Shown here: positions 44,975 to 55,710 of the stretch, piece by piece
Numbering within the stretch: position 1 is the first letter of the stretch
Layout of the letters: every line of letters starts with the position of its first letter
Assembly: GCA_034440615.1 (NCBI GenBank)
Contig: JAOTOM010003681.1
Location: 1 to 64,000 of the forward strand
Direction of reading: 5' to 3'
Length of the DNA: 64,000 nt
Source: Ashinkailepas kermadecensis
Lineage: Eukaryota; Arthropoda; Thecostraca; Neolepadidae
Translations under genes and position numbers: made by a program
The notes under the pieces: model-generated
Seen by the model: only the letters and a program-made list of their open reading frames with translations
Told to the model about the DNA's origin: nothing
Databases searched by the model: none

Positions 44975-45254
44975 CTAAATAACCCAATGTTTATTTTGCA
45001 TTGCTACTATGCCCACACTCTGAACATACTGAATAGAAATACATGAACCACCAATGGTCGCAGCGTAGGCGATGTAATTTGAGCTGTTGAACATGGTGAC
45101 CTTGGCTTTTATTTAAGGTCACCAATGTGCATAAAGCTGTTTTTAGAGATTGCCACGCCCATGTTCTCTAAGTTCTGCACATCATTTCATGAGCACTTCA
45201 GCAATCAACTCAGCACAGTCAATATACTTGGGGCTCTTGAACAATGTTAAAATA

Positions 45255-45372
45255 ATGATTTCTCGTTAGGTGTGATATATCAAAACGACCACAGCAGGGT
45301 ATCAAAATCGCCTTATAAACAATGATATTACAAAATTTGTTTGGTCCTGCAAACCCAGTTTTGAAGCAAGTG

Positions 45373-45410
<38 letters not shown>

Positions 45411-45855
45411 AGTTCCCAGTTTGCATGTTTTGAGAGGTGCCTAATTTGGTGGCACTGGTATCAATGATAATGGCACAAACACACATGCTATAAACTGGTA
45501 CTGTATAACATAGTACATCGAATTATAGGTAGGCCATTCACCTGGAATTGCTCTACGGAATGTTCGATATCACGATCCCGGATCCGTCATGGTGAGCATA
45601 AGCATGATATGCTTATGATGATGAAGCATATGCTTATATCTCACTCTGAGAAAATGTCTAATGGCACTGTAAGATTGCTTACAATAAATGTTATGATGAT
45701 GTGATACTTGTAAAAGTGGTACAGTTAGAAACGAGGAATAAATTATACACAAACACGCACCAAGAAGTACGATTTGGATGCTCCTTTGAGGAGGATGTCG
45801 ATTCAGTGCTCAGTAAGTGGTATATTCCACCATATTTCGCGAATAATTCATCACT
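45255..45855. repeat. Dispersed repeat family, copy 2
   Basis: GTTAGGTGTGATATATCAAAAC, then GGATGTCGATTCAGTGCTCAG and GTGGTATATTCCACCATATTTCGCG, as in the copy at 34370-34830. An AT microsatellite lies inside. Confidence 0.65.
45378..45407. repeat. (AT)n microsatellite
   Basis: Uninterrupted alternating A/T run of about 30 bp. Confidence 0.95.
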
Positions 45856-46054
45856 GCTCTTGAATATAGTGACCACAACTGTGGCTCAAGGATGCATGAT
45901 GGTCATTCTCCGAAACTACTGAATATATAAAGCCTTCGCCAATCGACGCAGGATATTCAGTATGCTTTAGACCTTTGCAGATGATTTATACCCTAACTTT
46001 TGTTTAAGATCGCTAAAAATGTAGAGGGGACAGCAGTGTTCAAATAATTGTTTT

Positions 46055-46528
46055 TCGTTAGGTGTGAGATGTCGAAACGAATATAGTAGGATGTCGAAAT
46101 TTGTCGTGGAAGCGATATATCGCTGGACACGTTCTTCCAACACAATTTTGACCCAACAGCGTACTCATACGTGTATCTTTTTCACTTTTTACCAGATACC
46201 TAGTTTGGGGATAGCTATTTTAACGATAACGAAGAAAAAAAAACCTATGCTTACCAATTGATATTGTATGACATGCTACACCATAGGCACCTTACCTGGA
46301 ATTGTGCTAAGAGATGTTCTCAATCGTGTTAGAAATGTAAGTGTATCATGATCCGCAATGGTGAGTATAAGCATGCTACTTATCAACGAGATACTGTTAG
46401 AAATCAAATATGAAGACATCATAAAGACTCATCGAGAAGCACGATGTCGATAATTTTTGGGAGGGGATGTCGATTCAGTGTTCAGAAAGTGGTATATTCC
46501 ACCCTATTTCACGAATAATTTATCACTG
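46055..46528. repeat. Dispersed repeat family, copy 3
   Basis: GTTAGGTGTGAGATGTCGAAAC, AGGATGTCGAAATTTG, GATACTGTTAGAAATC, GGATGTCGATTCAGTGTTCAG and TTCCACCCTATTTCACGAAT. It ends where a SINE begins. Confidence 0.7.
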
Positions 46529-46720
46529 GGGGACAGGGATGTCCGAGTGGTTAAGGAATTGAGCTCCGGGTACCAAAGGTCCCGGGTTCAACACTCGCAC
46601 CACTCGGGACATTTCACAATCCCGCGGCCCACCGGCGAAACAGTGTGGGCGGCGCCATTAACCATGATCGTGCATAAAGTGCGTCGAGAACCACCCAATA
46701 GACAAACAAAGAAACAAAAA
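46529..46720 (+). mobile_element. tRNA(Ser/Leu)-like SINE
   Basis: The head GGGACAGGGATGTCCGAGTG followed by GTTAAGGAATTGA is the A-box side of a type II tRNA. CCCGGGTTCAACACTCG is the B box, closed by CACTCGGGACA. The body runs to ACAAACAAAGAAACAAAAA. The acceptor-like start and the variable-arm spacing suggest Ser or Leu origin. It is not a functional tRNA because the arms do not pair and it runs on into a SINE body. No TSD is visible. Confidence 0.75.
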
Positions 46721-47259
46721 TGTATAAGGCTGATTTAATGATTACTGCCACGCCCATTCCTCAAAACTACAAGGCATGCCCAGATATAACCCAAAGCTAC
46801 AGGAGAGAATTGCATGAGCCCTTTAGCAATCCGTGCAGCTTAGTCGACCAGTGCCAATTCGCCCTAGAAACCCAAAATAGTTGATATACTTTGATGACCT
46901 TGACTTTGGTCTAAGTTCACCATCTAAAAAAATAACAAGTGTATCGACTATGCTACGTTGGTTGGTGACGGTTTTATGTATTGTGATTCAATAGTATAGT
47001 GCAATAGTGCACACGGAGATGCTAGGTCTTTCGGCTGCCAATTTCCAGTCAGTTGTAATTGTACTTAAGCTGACAAGGGTCAGTGAGTGCCGTCGGTCGT
47101 CGGAAGGGGCCGCAGCGATGTTGATTGGCATCTCTGAGTGAGCATGAGGCTTTATTGATTCAGTTACCAGTGTTTGTATTTGTTTTTATATTGACAATCT
47201 ATGTACCTGTAAGCCTGTGATATTGATGCATGGTCTGACAATTATGGCTGGGGTTCTTA
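46721..47259. other. Unassigned, possible decayed LINE tip
   Basis: Near 46843-46876 GACCAGTGCCAATTCGCCCT and AGAAACCCAAAATA resemble the LINE tip family without target duplication. The remainder is unrecognised. Confidence 0.35.
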
Positions 47260-47560
47260 CCGGTAAAAAGTAGTTTTTGTCATGACACTCAGTTTTACCG
47301 GTAAAAACCGGTAAAGACTGGTAAAATGCGGCAAAATATGTCACCATGTTTACACTCCTTGTGGCATTTTCAGCTCTAATTTCTCCTATTTCTACAAATT
47401 ATACATTTTGTATGATACATGGCACTACTAGACATACCAACTGTATGTGATATATCTGAAGAATGATTAAGCAAAGTGTGCCCTACCGGGTAAAAGCAGT
47501 TTTTTGGTATGTTGGTTTTTACCGCTGGTGAAAATCAGTAAAAACAGATTGGGGGTAAAA
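47260..47560. repeat. ACCGGTAAAA-rich degenerate repeat
   Basis: ACCGGTAAAA or TTTTACCGG variants appear many times (47260-47335, 47485-47560), partly inverted to each other. Confidence 0.7.
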
Positions 47561-47607
47561 TCTGTCAACTGTGCTGAAAAGTCAAGAAATGGAGACTACG
47601 AAATAAT

Positions 47608-47664
47608 GGCGCTAAATGACCAAACCTGAACGATGCGCCCTAAAACTCGAATAACCAACCAACC
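47608..47664 (+). mobile_element. LINE 3'-tip insertion, 57 bp
   Basis: GGCGCTAAATGACC, CGATGCGCCCTAAAAC and a GAATAACCAACCAACC tail. No target duplication is recognised. Confidence 0.7.
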
Positions 47665-47929
47665 GACTCGACCACGGTGACCTGACGTGCCCTTGATACT
47701 ATAATGCGCATCAGCGCCCATTTTTTTTGGTCTGGCGCTACGAAATGTTTTGAATTCTCTAACTCGAAAAATTTTCGGTCCATTTCCATTTTTCTTGCTT
47801 TGAGCGACGTGACGGACATTTCTAAGCAGGTACGCAAAAAATGGCGTATATCGACCAGTAAAATCTGGAGTTATGTACGAAAAACCGGACGGGTGGTCGG
47901 ATTTCGCCCCCCCCCCTCCAGTGCGCGTG
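47665..47929 (+). mobile_element. TTAA-flanked MITE, terminal fragment (copy 3)
   Basis: Matches the terminal 300 bp of 26149-27072 (GCGCATCAGCGCC, TGGTCTGGCGCTACGAA, CATTTCTAAGCAGGTACGC) with an internal deletion. It ends GCGCGTG next to TTAA at 47930-47933. Confidence 0.8.
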
Positions 47930-48092
47930 TTAAGGCATTTGATGTTTTGAAGGCTGACTAGAATGTGTTCCGGTCAAGACAAACGTTCGCTGCTCGTGCT
48001 ACATAGATGGTGAGGATCGGTGTGCGGTTGACCTGGGCGTGAGAGTGCTGGTGACAACGGCCGTACCACTGACGCGCTGTGCTCGCCGCCAG

Positions 48093-48245
48093 GTGAACAG
48101 CAAGCGGCGGAAGCTCGTCGAGTGCCCCCAGGAGTACAGAGCCGACTGGTACGCGCCCGGACATGTCAGTCCCAGCCACGGCGATCAGCCACGTATGGTG
48201 CGTGAACAAGCGCGTCTAGATACCTACCAGAGGTGTGGTGTCAAG
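48093..48245 (+). other. Candidate internal exon
   Basis: A GC-rich open stretch bounded by CGCCAG|GTG at 48092 and AAG|GTACGT at 48245. It encodes VNSKRRKLVECPQEYRADWY and PSHGDQPRMVREQARLDTYQ. The frame is open well beyond both sites (48039-48428). The acceptor's pyrimidine tract is weak and the peptide is not recognised. It stands out by base composition from its AT-rich surroundings. Confidence 0.3.
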
Positions 48246-48795
48246 GTACGTCCATGTGATGCTTGGAGGTGTGATGTCCTGATACGTCTAAATACTGTCA
48301 GCTGTTGTGTCAGGTCTTGCAGTGTCCTGAAATTCACAATTATTTCGTGGAAAAGCACCCAAATGAGATTCGTTTTGACCTTTTTTTGCCTTTATCACCA
48401 TGACTGTTACCTAATCATAGCATGGTAATATATAATTTCGGTACATTTATCACCCCGTTGATTTATAGGTCAATATGACAACAAATAGCATCGATCACTC
48501 ACCACCCAATGTCCCCGACGTCGTTTTGAGGATGCAAGCAACGCTTTTTGTAGCATTTGCATGTGGTTTGCAAGGACAGCACCACCAATTGGCATCCACA
48601 TGCAGCTTCAAAATTGTTTCATAGAAAAAGTTTCTGAGAGCAGTCAGATACCACCAAGATGATGTTCGCATAATATGTACCTTTTGTTAATGGTGATGAC
48701 TTAGCAGCATGGCATGGGTCTGTTAGAAGAATAGCCAGTTTTTTTTGTTTTGTTTATGATGACGTTACTTTTTGTGTATTTTTAAGTCCTCAGAG
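48246..48795. other. Unassigned sequence
   Basis: AT-rich sequence with no recognised gene or repeat. Confidence 0.3.
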
Positions 48796-48812
48796 GCCAA
48801 TTTCACTAAAAT

Positions 48813-48860
48813 CACAAGCTGTGTATTCACACCGAATTCGGTGTGAATACACAGTTTGTG
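48813..48860. repeat. Near-perfect 48-bp palindrome
   Basis: 48819-48854 is a perfect 36-bp palindrome centred on GAATTC. It extends to 48813-48860 with one mismatched pair. It could extrude as a cruciform or mark a foldback end. Confidence 0.95.
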
Positions 48861-49301
48861 CTGTTATTTGTAAAAATGGCATTTCACTAACATCACGAGC
48901 TAACAAAACTACAAAATCCAAAGTACATCGTTTGTTAGTCACAATCTACACAGAAATGTGTGTTATTACATCGTCTGAATTTCACCAAGGTTGTCGGGTG
49001 TTCACAATCTTGGCAAATACACCGCTTGCGATAACACACGTTCTAGGCTGTGTGAATTGTGGTGGAGAGCAGTGGCAGTAAAGGAAACATGGATGAATTT
49101 GATTTGTTTTTCGAGGAGGCTCCGCCGCGGCGAGCAGCCTCTTAGCAACCTACACTTCCAGAGTGAAAACTACTTCAGGTACCTATGTACCTAATCTTCA
49201 TTGTCGGATGAAGAGGGACATTACAGGCTAGAACCAAACATCTGAATAGATGGCTATGTTTAGTTCTTCTCATGAATTCAGGGGGCCATGCCCCCCCCAG
49301 A

Positions 49302-49495
49302 CAGGGGCAGATACAATTGGGACGCTGGGGGCATGTACCTCCGCCCCATGAAACGTTGGCACCCCTCCGACCGGGTAAATGCGCCCCTCCGGGAAGGCTA
49401 GAGTGCACCCTTAAAATTTTTCTGCCAGAGGCACCTCTCTGAGGAAAAGGTGTCCCTTGGAAGAAAAGGCTGCCCTCTGGGAAGGCCCGAGTACA
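49302..49495 (+). mobile_element. hAT-like MITE family 1, truncated copy
   Basis: Left end CAGGGGCAGATACAATTGG, GGGGGCATGTACC, then two internal units (GCGCCCCTCCGGGAAGGCT, TTCTGCCAGAGGC). It lacks the right terminus. Confidence 0.7.
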
Positions 49496-49542
49496 CAAAC
49501 AGGTAGGTAGGTAAATAGGGTAGCTACTACCTGCCTAGAGCC

Positions 49543-49741
49543 CAGGGATGTTTGTTGTTTTACACTTTTGAGGAGGCAAGTGCCCCCTCAGTGTTGGCTT
49601 TGCCCCCCCCCTACACTAATTTCAAAATTTAACATGGAACCCCGTGGAGTGTCCCCTCCAATCCATTTGGGCCTGCCCATTGCCTTCACGTATTTTGCCC
49701 CCACCCCACCCCCAAATAATTATCCAAAATCAACACCCGTG
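49543..49741 (+). mobile_element. hAT-like MITE family 2, complete 199-bp copy
   Basis: Starts CAGGGATGTT and ends CAACACCCGTG, flanked by a perfect 8-bp duplication CTAGAGCC (49535-49542 and 49742-49749). Non-coding. Confidence 0.9.
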
Positions 49742-50281
49742 CTAGAGCCTCTAGGACCCCACTGGCATTAGTACATACCTTGCTTAAGTAACATACCGGA
49801 TTGAAGGTAGCTAAGGAGGCTTGTTCTTCATGCATGCAAACCTCCACTTGCATCAGTCATTCGGTAGGTCCTATGTAGGCGCCTACATACCCGCCACAGC
49901 CCACAACTAGCATACACTGATCCACAAAACACGAAGGTCACTGTCATGTTGAATCACTCCATGCTGTACTCAATAGCTTATGAAGCTGTGCTCACAAACA
50001 CATACGCAAAATACTCGCGCAAATTAAATTCAGTCACTTCACCCACCCCCATCATCACGGGCCAAGCATGGCGATACTACTGGTTTTCTGCTGTCTTTCC
50101 ATTGTTGGCGCACGCGCAGCCTTGCATTTTTGCAATTCGGTCGTGATGCAAATTCCGTATTATTTGGGCTTGCCTGCCATCGGAACCCAGGGGTGGATCG
50201 ATAAATTTTAATGATTGAAGAACTATAAATTTAACTATCGATGTAGGGTAAGGCCTCGGATAACATGGTAAAAAATACGGG

Positions 50282-50535
50282 TACGGCCGGATACAGGAGC
50301 ATTGGGGTGCATTCCTCCAGTGCTCCCACATGGAAGGTGGCTCTCCTCCGGCCGGGCAGAGGAGCCGCTCTGCAAAGGCTCTAATACCCCCCCCCAACGA
50401 ATTGTTCAGCCTTAGGCGCCCCTCGGAGGCTTCTGGCGGAGGTACCCCTCCAGGTGCTTTAGCAGAGGAGCCCTCCGTAGAAATGACACATCCCTCCAGA
50501 CAATTGCCTTATGAAAATTCCTGTATCCGCCCATG
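50282..50535 (+). mobile_element. hAT-like MITE family 1, about 254-bp copy
   Basis: Termini CGGCCGGATACAGG and AATTCCTGTATCCGCCCATG. Inside are CAATTGCC, GGAGGTACCCCTCCAGGTGC and TTCAGCCTTAGGCGCCCCTC. The flanking 8-mers do not match convincingly. Confidence 0.7.
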
Positions 50536-50795
50536 ACGGGGGGGGAAATTGCCCAGGCAGTGGCGGAAGATGCCATCACTCCATGTCGGCAAACAAAATA
50601 ATGAATGGGGGAATAGGGCAGCTGGGATGAAATCGTGGTCCGAATCCGGTGATGTTTTGGACAATCGGTGGGTTGTGATGGGATGGGTAGTGGGTTCATC
50701 GCTGTGTAGGAGGAGCGCAAATTTCCGTTGGGGGCACATGCCCCCAGTGCCCTCTGTAGCCTCTCCTGTATTGAGGATAATGAAGCATATACATT

Positions 50796-50833
50796 AGCAG
50801 GCCGAGAATCCAGGGAGGGATTCTCGGCCTGCT
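50796..50833. repeat. Perfect 16-bp-stem hairpin
   Basis: AGCAGGCCGAGAATCC is followed after 6 bases by its exact reverse complement. It is GC-rich amid AT-rich sequence. Confidence 0.95.
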
Positions 50834-51202
50834 GGGATGTCAGCTGATTTTCCTATCAAGGGTTTATTGCATTGAAGGAAACTGTTTATAATGAAATATC
50901 ATATTTTCTATCGTTCGGTCTTATGTATCTTAATTCTTCATTACATTGTTAATTCGTCAGAATTTCTTCCCTTAATCATTATTGTAAATAAATCATATTA
51001 TGTTGTAATATCTGTGTTCTTTTTTTACTGAAAGGCATTGTAAAATCACACAGTTTGTAATACACTTGCAACATCCAGCCAGGATTACAATTTTTGTCAT
51101 TACAGAGACCTTTGTGAAACGTGATTTAACACAGTTTGTGATTTGCATCACACTGTTTGTTCGCAAACTATGTGAGTACAAAAACAATAGTGAAATTGGC
51201 CA

Positions 51203-52299
51203 CAGATTGTTGAAACAGCCTTCTCCAATACAACCAAGTTGTTTTACTCTCCCTCGGTGGAGGTACCCTTCCTCAATAGAAGTCAACTGATGGGTTTATT
51301 AAAATGTGTTTTTTTCGACACGTGATACCTTAGTTTTAATGCATACGAGATTTTGTGCAACTGACATAACATTCATTCTTTACTCTATGAATGTTATTAG
51401 AAACGTAAGGTGACTTTTGGGCGAAGTACCTCTTCGGAGGGATGCTAATTCCACATAACCTTTAAATGCATAGTCAAATGTGTTGTTCCTGTTAAAAATA
51501 AGCACACGAGTAGCACTGGCATCGCACTTGATTTTCAGCATAAATTAGACGATATCGATTTTCAGCGAACGATTTTGTATGGTTTCTATTGAATCTATGT
51601 TTTGTGTCGTCGTTTTATATTGTCATCACAATTTCACATCCTTCACTCCTGTAGTTTTGCTAGTGACCAGTGTTGGATTTTCACTTCTCGTTCTTGGGTT
51701 CGGGGTGTATAATCCTGGAGTTCGTGCAATTACGGAGTGGATACTATCTGGTAACCATGGGGTGCATACAAATTACTGAGATAAAGGAATAAAAAGTCTT
51801 GTTTTTTTCATTCAAGAAGCATACATTACAGGTGTTTCATCCGACAAAGCCTAAGTATGCTTCCTGATGCTGGATCACATAAAAACAGTATTTACTGAGA
51901 ATGCAAACTTCACATAGCAGTCATCTGTGTTGTGGTGCTGGACAAATCATAAATATACTGTCATTGGCAAGAAGTGATGCATTTAATCATGATTGATTTT
52001 CCATGCTAGTTTGAATATATTTCAACTTCAGGTATGTAGGTATATTGCTATGATGAAACATATTATTGAAGCTTAAGGTATCCACAAGACACGTCTTACA
52101 CAGTTTACCTCCATGAAGCAAACAAATGGGTTGGGCTTGGCTAGGTTATGATAAGTTTGGCTCTACTCTTAAGTTCGACAATTTTTCAAATTTAATGTGT
52201 TTTTTTTTATTCAAGTATTTGTTTTTCAAAAACGGACCAGGCAAGGTTAGTTTATGTCAGGTTATGTTCCTTAATTTGCATTTTTAAAGAAAAAATAAT
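51203..52299. other. Unassigned AT-rich sequence
   Basis: No gene or repeat is recognised. Confidence 0.3.
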
Positions 52300-52600
52300 G
52301 GTTGAAAATTTTCCATTTTTCAAGATAATTTATTTTTTCATGGAAGGTTAAGCTAGGTTAGGGTAGATTATGCCACATTTTTTCTTACTTTTGCACATTA
52401 ATTTTTATGCTATACTATGCTATACCAACTCCAAGCCCAATTCTTGGTGTTGTTTTGCCTGCCAACTGAAAATAATGCATTTACAGTGGAAATGAGTGGT
52501 CACATCATGTAAACCACATTTATAAACATTGCATTGGAAAAAGGTATTCCAAGATCTCAAAATTACCCTAAACTGCAAATTTACAAATAGAAACAAAGTG
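52300..52600. mobile_element. Long-TIR element, one end only (copy 3)
   Basis: AATGAGTGGTCACATCATGT, CATTTATAAACATTGC and AAACTGCAAATTTAC match the right TIR of the 13.0-kb and 33.5-kb copies. GGTTAGG-like motifs occur at about 52348-52366. The left TIR was not found. Confidence 0.55.
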
Positions 52601-54389
52601 GCAATGAACAATAATTATGCCTTTCACATCAGGAACCACAAAACCTCAATATCCCTTATGGAAAATGATTGGCCCTGAACCCTGTGCTGATGAAGAATGC
52701 CCATGGCATGGTTATTATTATTTTTTTTAAATGTATCAAGACTGAAAAAAATGGTTTCCAAAAGGAAATTTGAATCCATTCATTCCATGCACCACCATAG
52801 GCATTATGTTAAAGGTGGAAATCATTATGTCGCATTGGCAACACCAAAAGTGTACAAATTTCCACCCGTGATTAGCATGCTCCAACTGTTACCCATCGAA
52901 AGCCAGCATTAATAGCAATTAGCCATATTCGCCGCAATAGCATCGGCAGAGAAAAAAAACAGAATTTCTACGAGGGGTATGCCAGATAATAGGAGTCACA
53001 GAAGATAATAAAGCAGCACCTACCAATTACTATTATCACAGCACCCACTCTCTTCCCGAGAGGCACACCTGAGGAGAACGAAAACAGGAAAAATAACAAC
53101 AATGGCCTCCTCCCCGGCTTCGCACATTGGCCCTTGCCTTGGCCTTCAAGACGACTGAGGCCGGCAGCGACTTGTGTTACATTGTCACAAAAACGATGCA
53201 ATCGAGACAAGCTGCTCTTTTACCTTTGGCAACACAGATTTCATCCCATTGGCTGAGTTCAAACCACTAAGCCAATCAGCAGCCTCCGTACATTCAGCTG
53301 GAGTTGACGAAAGACCAGTAAGCGGCTCTTAACCACCCCTCATTTCGCAGTGTATAAGAACATGACGGCTAAATTTCCATTTTCCCGGAGTGGGAGAAAT
53401 TAGTTGTCTTAGTGGCATAAACACTATTATTGCCACCAGTTTGTCTCGTACTGAAACAATGTAGGTCATGAAATGGAAATACACTGTAATTTCTGGTTAT
53501 ATGGTGGTCCATTTAACTGCAAAATGTAACCAGATTTGCGCGAATGATCAATTCTGGTCGAACCGACCTAAAGCCCAAGTAACCAGATTTGAAGAACGTT
53601 TTGGATTTAGATCATTTTCATGCGTAAAATCCATCGGATATCTTTTTTATTATATTGCTTGAGACTGGTCCAGGATGCAAAACGATCAGTTTTGTTGATG
53701 TCAATTGATGTAGAACATCTCAATCTTCAAGGAAACAAAAAGGAATGCATTATTTATAGCCTTTTTTGGCCGTAGTTTAAAAAGCTCCGACCGGAGTGGC
53801 AGCTGGAGAGCATCGAATCCATCGAATCCAAGAAGCGCCGTTCGGGTCTGGCCAGGCTGGGAATGGTGGTTTCCCTTCATTAGGCGAGCCGAGAATAGAG
53901 GTTTCCTTCACTTGGCGAGGACTTTTTCTTGTAAGCACTGAATTTCCCACTGGATGGAAAGAGACGAAAGAGGCTCGTTGTAGGCATCACCAACCTTGGT
54001 AGGAACGACCTACTAACGACCTTACTATCTTCTATTATCAATATCTTCGCCATTTAAATTATTGGCTGGGATAAGCCTTGTGAGTTGTGTGATGGGATAT
54101 AGTCTGATAATTCAAGGACCAGGTAGTGAGACTACTAATTGCTCTCGTGTAGTATCGGCCGACGTAGGAACTGAGGCCAAATTGAGGTTTGTTGAAATTG
54201 AATTCCTCTCGTTGGTGTAAACTTCAGTATCAAAGCAGAAATATAGCAAGCTAGAATGATGCATGCACAACCAGCTTAATGTTGAGAAGTATGGGCAGCC
54301 ATAGCAAAATTGTGATTCCTTATATTTTGCAGTGGTGCACATCTGTATCCTTCTGTTGGTGCCCACGCATCCAGTGGCACAATCTAGGA
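52601..54389. other. Unassigned sequence with one LINE tip
   Basis: Apart from the tip at 53539-53578 nothing is recognised. Around 53870-53930 a short GCGAG..GAGGTTTCC motif is repeated twice. Confidence 0.3.
53539..53578 (+). mobile_element. LINE 3'-tip insertion, 40 bp
   Basis: Flanked by a perfect 13-bp duplication GTAACCAGATTTG (53526-53538 and 53579-53591). It contains GAATGATCA, CCGACCTAAAGCCCAA and lacks the AACC tail, or shares it with the target. Confidence 0.75.
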
Positions 54390-54580
54390 CAGGGTTGTTT
54401 TATATTGATATACTTGGGGGGGGGACAATTGCCCCCTCGATGTTTGCTTTGCCTCCCAAACGACTTCAACTTTTAACATGGGACCCTATGGAGTGTGCCC
54501 CCGCCAATCTATTTCACCCTGCCCATTGCCTGTCATGTATTTGCCCCCTCCACAATAATTTTCATAAATGAACATCCATG
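54390..54580 (+). mobile_element. hAT-like MITE family 2, complete 191-bp copy
   Basis: Starts CAGGGTTGTTTTATATTG and ends GAACATCCATG, flanked by ATCTAGGA and ACCTAGGA (7 of 8). Contains TAACATGGGACCCTATGGAG and TTGCCCCCTCC like its relatives. Confidence 0.85.
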
Positions 54581-55710
54581 ACCTAGGAATAGTATTTTCA
54601 TAAGTGTGTTCTTAATGTCAATGTGTTGGATTGGGATGGAAGAACCTTTTGGCTTGTTTTGTTTTGTTTTGGAAATAAAGCTTTCATTTTTGTAAGACAA
54701 TATATTTTTCAGGAATAAGGGATTGGTCCCCTTCAGTGCACCCATACAGTAACTCACAAGCATTGTTGTGCTCTAATAAAATGTTTCAGGAAATTGTGAA
54801 GTGCACCCCACCTCATCCACCAATCAACTCTATTATTTGACTCTTTTGTCCCTACAGCTTCCTGAACATTCCTATGCCATGACAAATCATAATGTGTGTC
54901 CACAAATATTTTGGGCAAGTGATTGCTTTTGTGCTTTACAAGTTGTGTAGGGACTACTCTAGTTCTCTAGTTCTGTCTGGCCTTGCATTCTTCCGAACAC
55001 TACTGGTTCCAGCATTTTTCACACATGCATAATGTACACATGAAGGCATGGTTGTTTATTAATTCACATGTACCAGACAATTACATACCACCTGCACCAT
55101 TACATGGAACAAATACATTGGTATTGATGTTGTATGCAGACTGCAGAGTGATCCTTAAGCATCTGTTGTCATCTGTTGCACATGCTAGCAAGCTGGCACT
55201 CTTCCAGTCTTGCTTGCATCTAATTTTCTGTTCCACTTCTGCATCCTCTTGGAATGTTAATGCAGCTCTCATGATCACCTGAAATAACAAATGTGCATTA
55301 TCCTCAATGATGTTGCCAAATTGCTGTGGCAAGGACATAACATGGCTAGACAAGATGAAGAGCACCAGAACTAGAAGTGGATTTCATTATCATCCATTGA
55401 TTACCATATGTATCCATTATCATATATGGATGATATATGGATATCATATATGGATGATGACATTACCATATTATCATCCATTGATTACCATATGGAGCAT
55501 GCTGCACTCTCTGCTTCAACACAATCCAATAATACTATTGAATTATGACAGTTAGTTGAGATTACTGTTTAAGCAAGGCTCTTCATGATATATCTTGTAA
55601 TGTAAGGAGTGGATTTTTTTAAGAGTATAATTCTTTGGATGACAAAAGTTCCAAAAAAGGACCATATTTCCAACACTGCTAGTGACGTCATGCGAAGTAC
55701 CTATATCAGA
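54581..55710. other. Unassigned, with short repeats of ATCATCCATTGATTACCATA
   Basis: The block at 55390-55412 recurs at 55475-55497, with inverted CATATATGGATGAT units between. No gene is recognised. Confidence 0.4.

Larger units (their letters stand above)
48796..51202. mobile_element. Possible DNA-transposon derivative with GGCCAATTTCACTA ends
   Basis: GGCCAATTTCACTA at 48796-48809 is inverted at 51189-51202 (TAGTGAAATTGGCC). Between them are a short frame MDEFDLFFEEAPPRRAAS (49089-49145) and several nested MITEs. No target duplication could be matched and no transposase remains, so this may be a coincidence of two separate elements. Confidence 0.35.

Noticed and set aside
46529..46610. 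Possible functional tRNA-Ser/Leu gene
   Set aside because: A and B boxes are present, but the acceptor, D and anticodon arms do not pair and the sequence continues into a SINE body with an A-rich tail.
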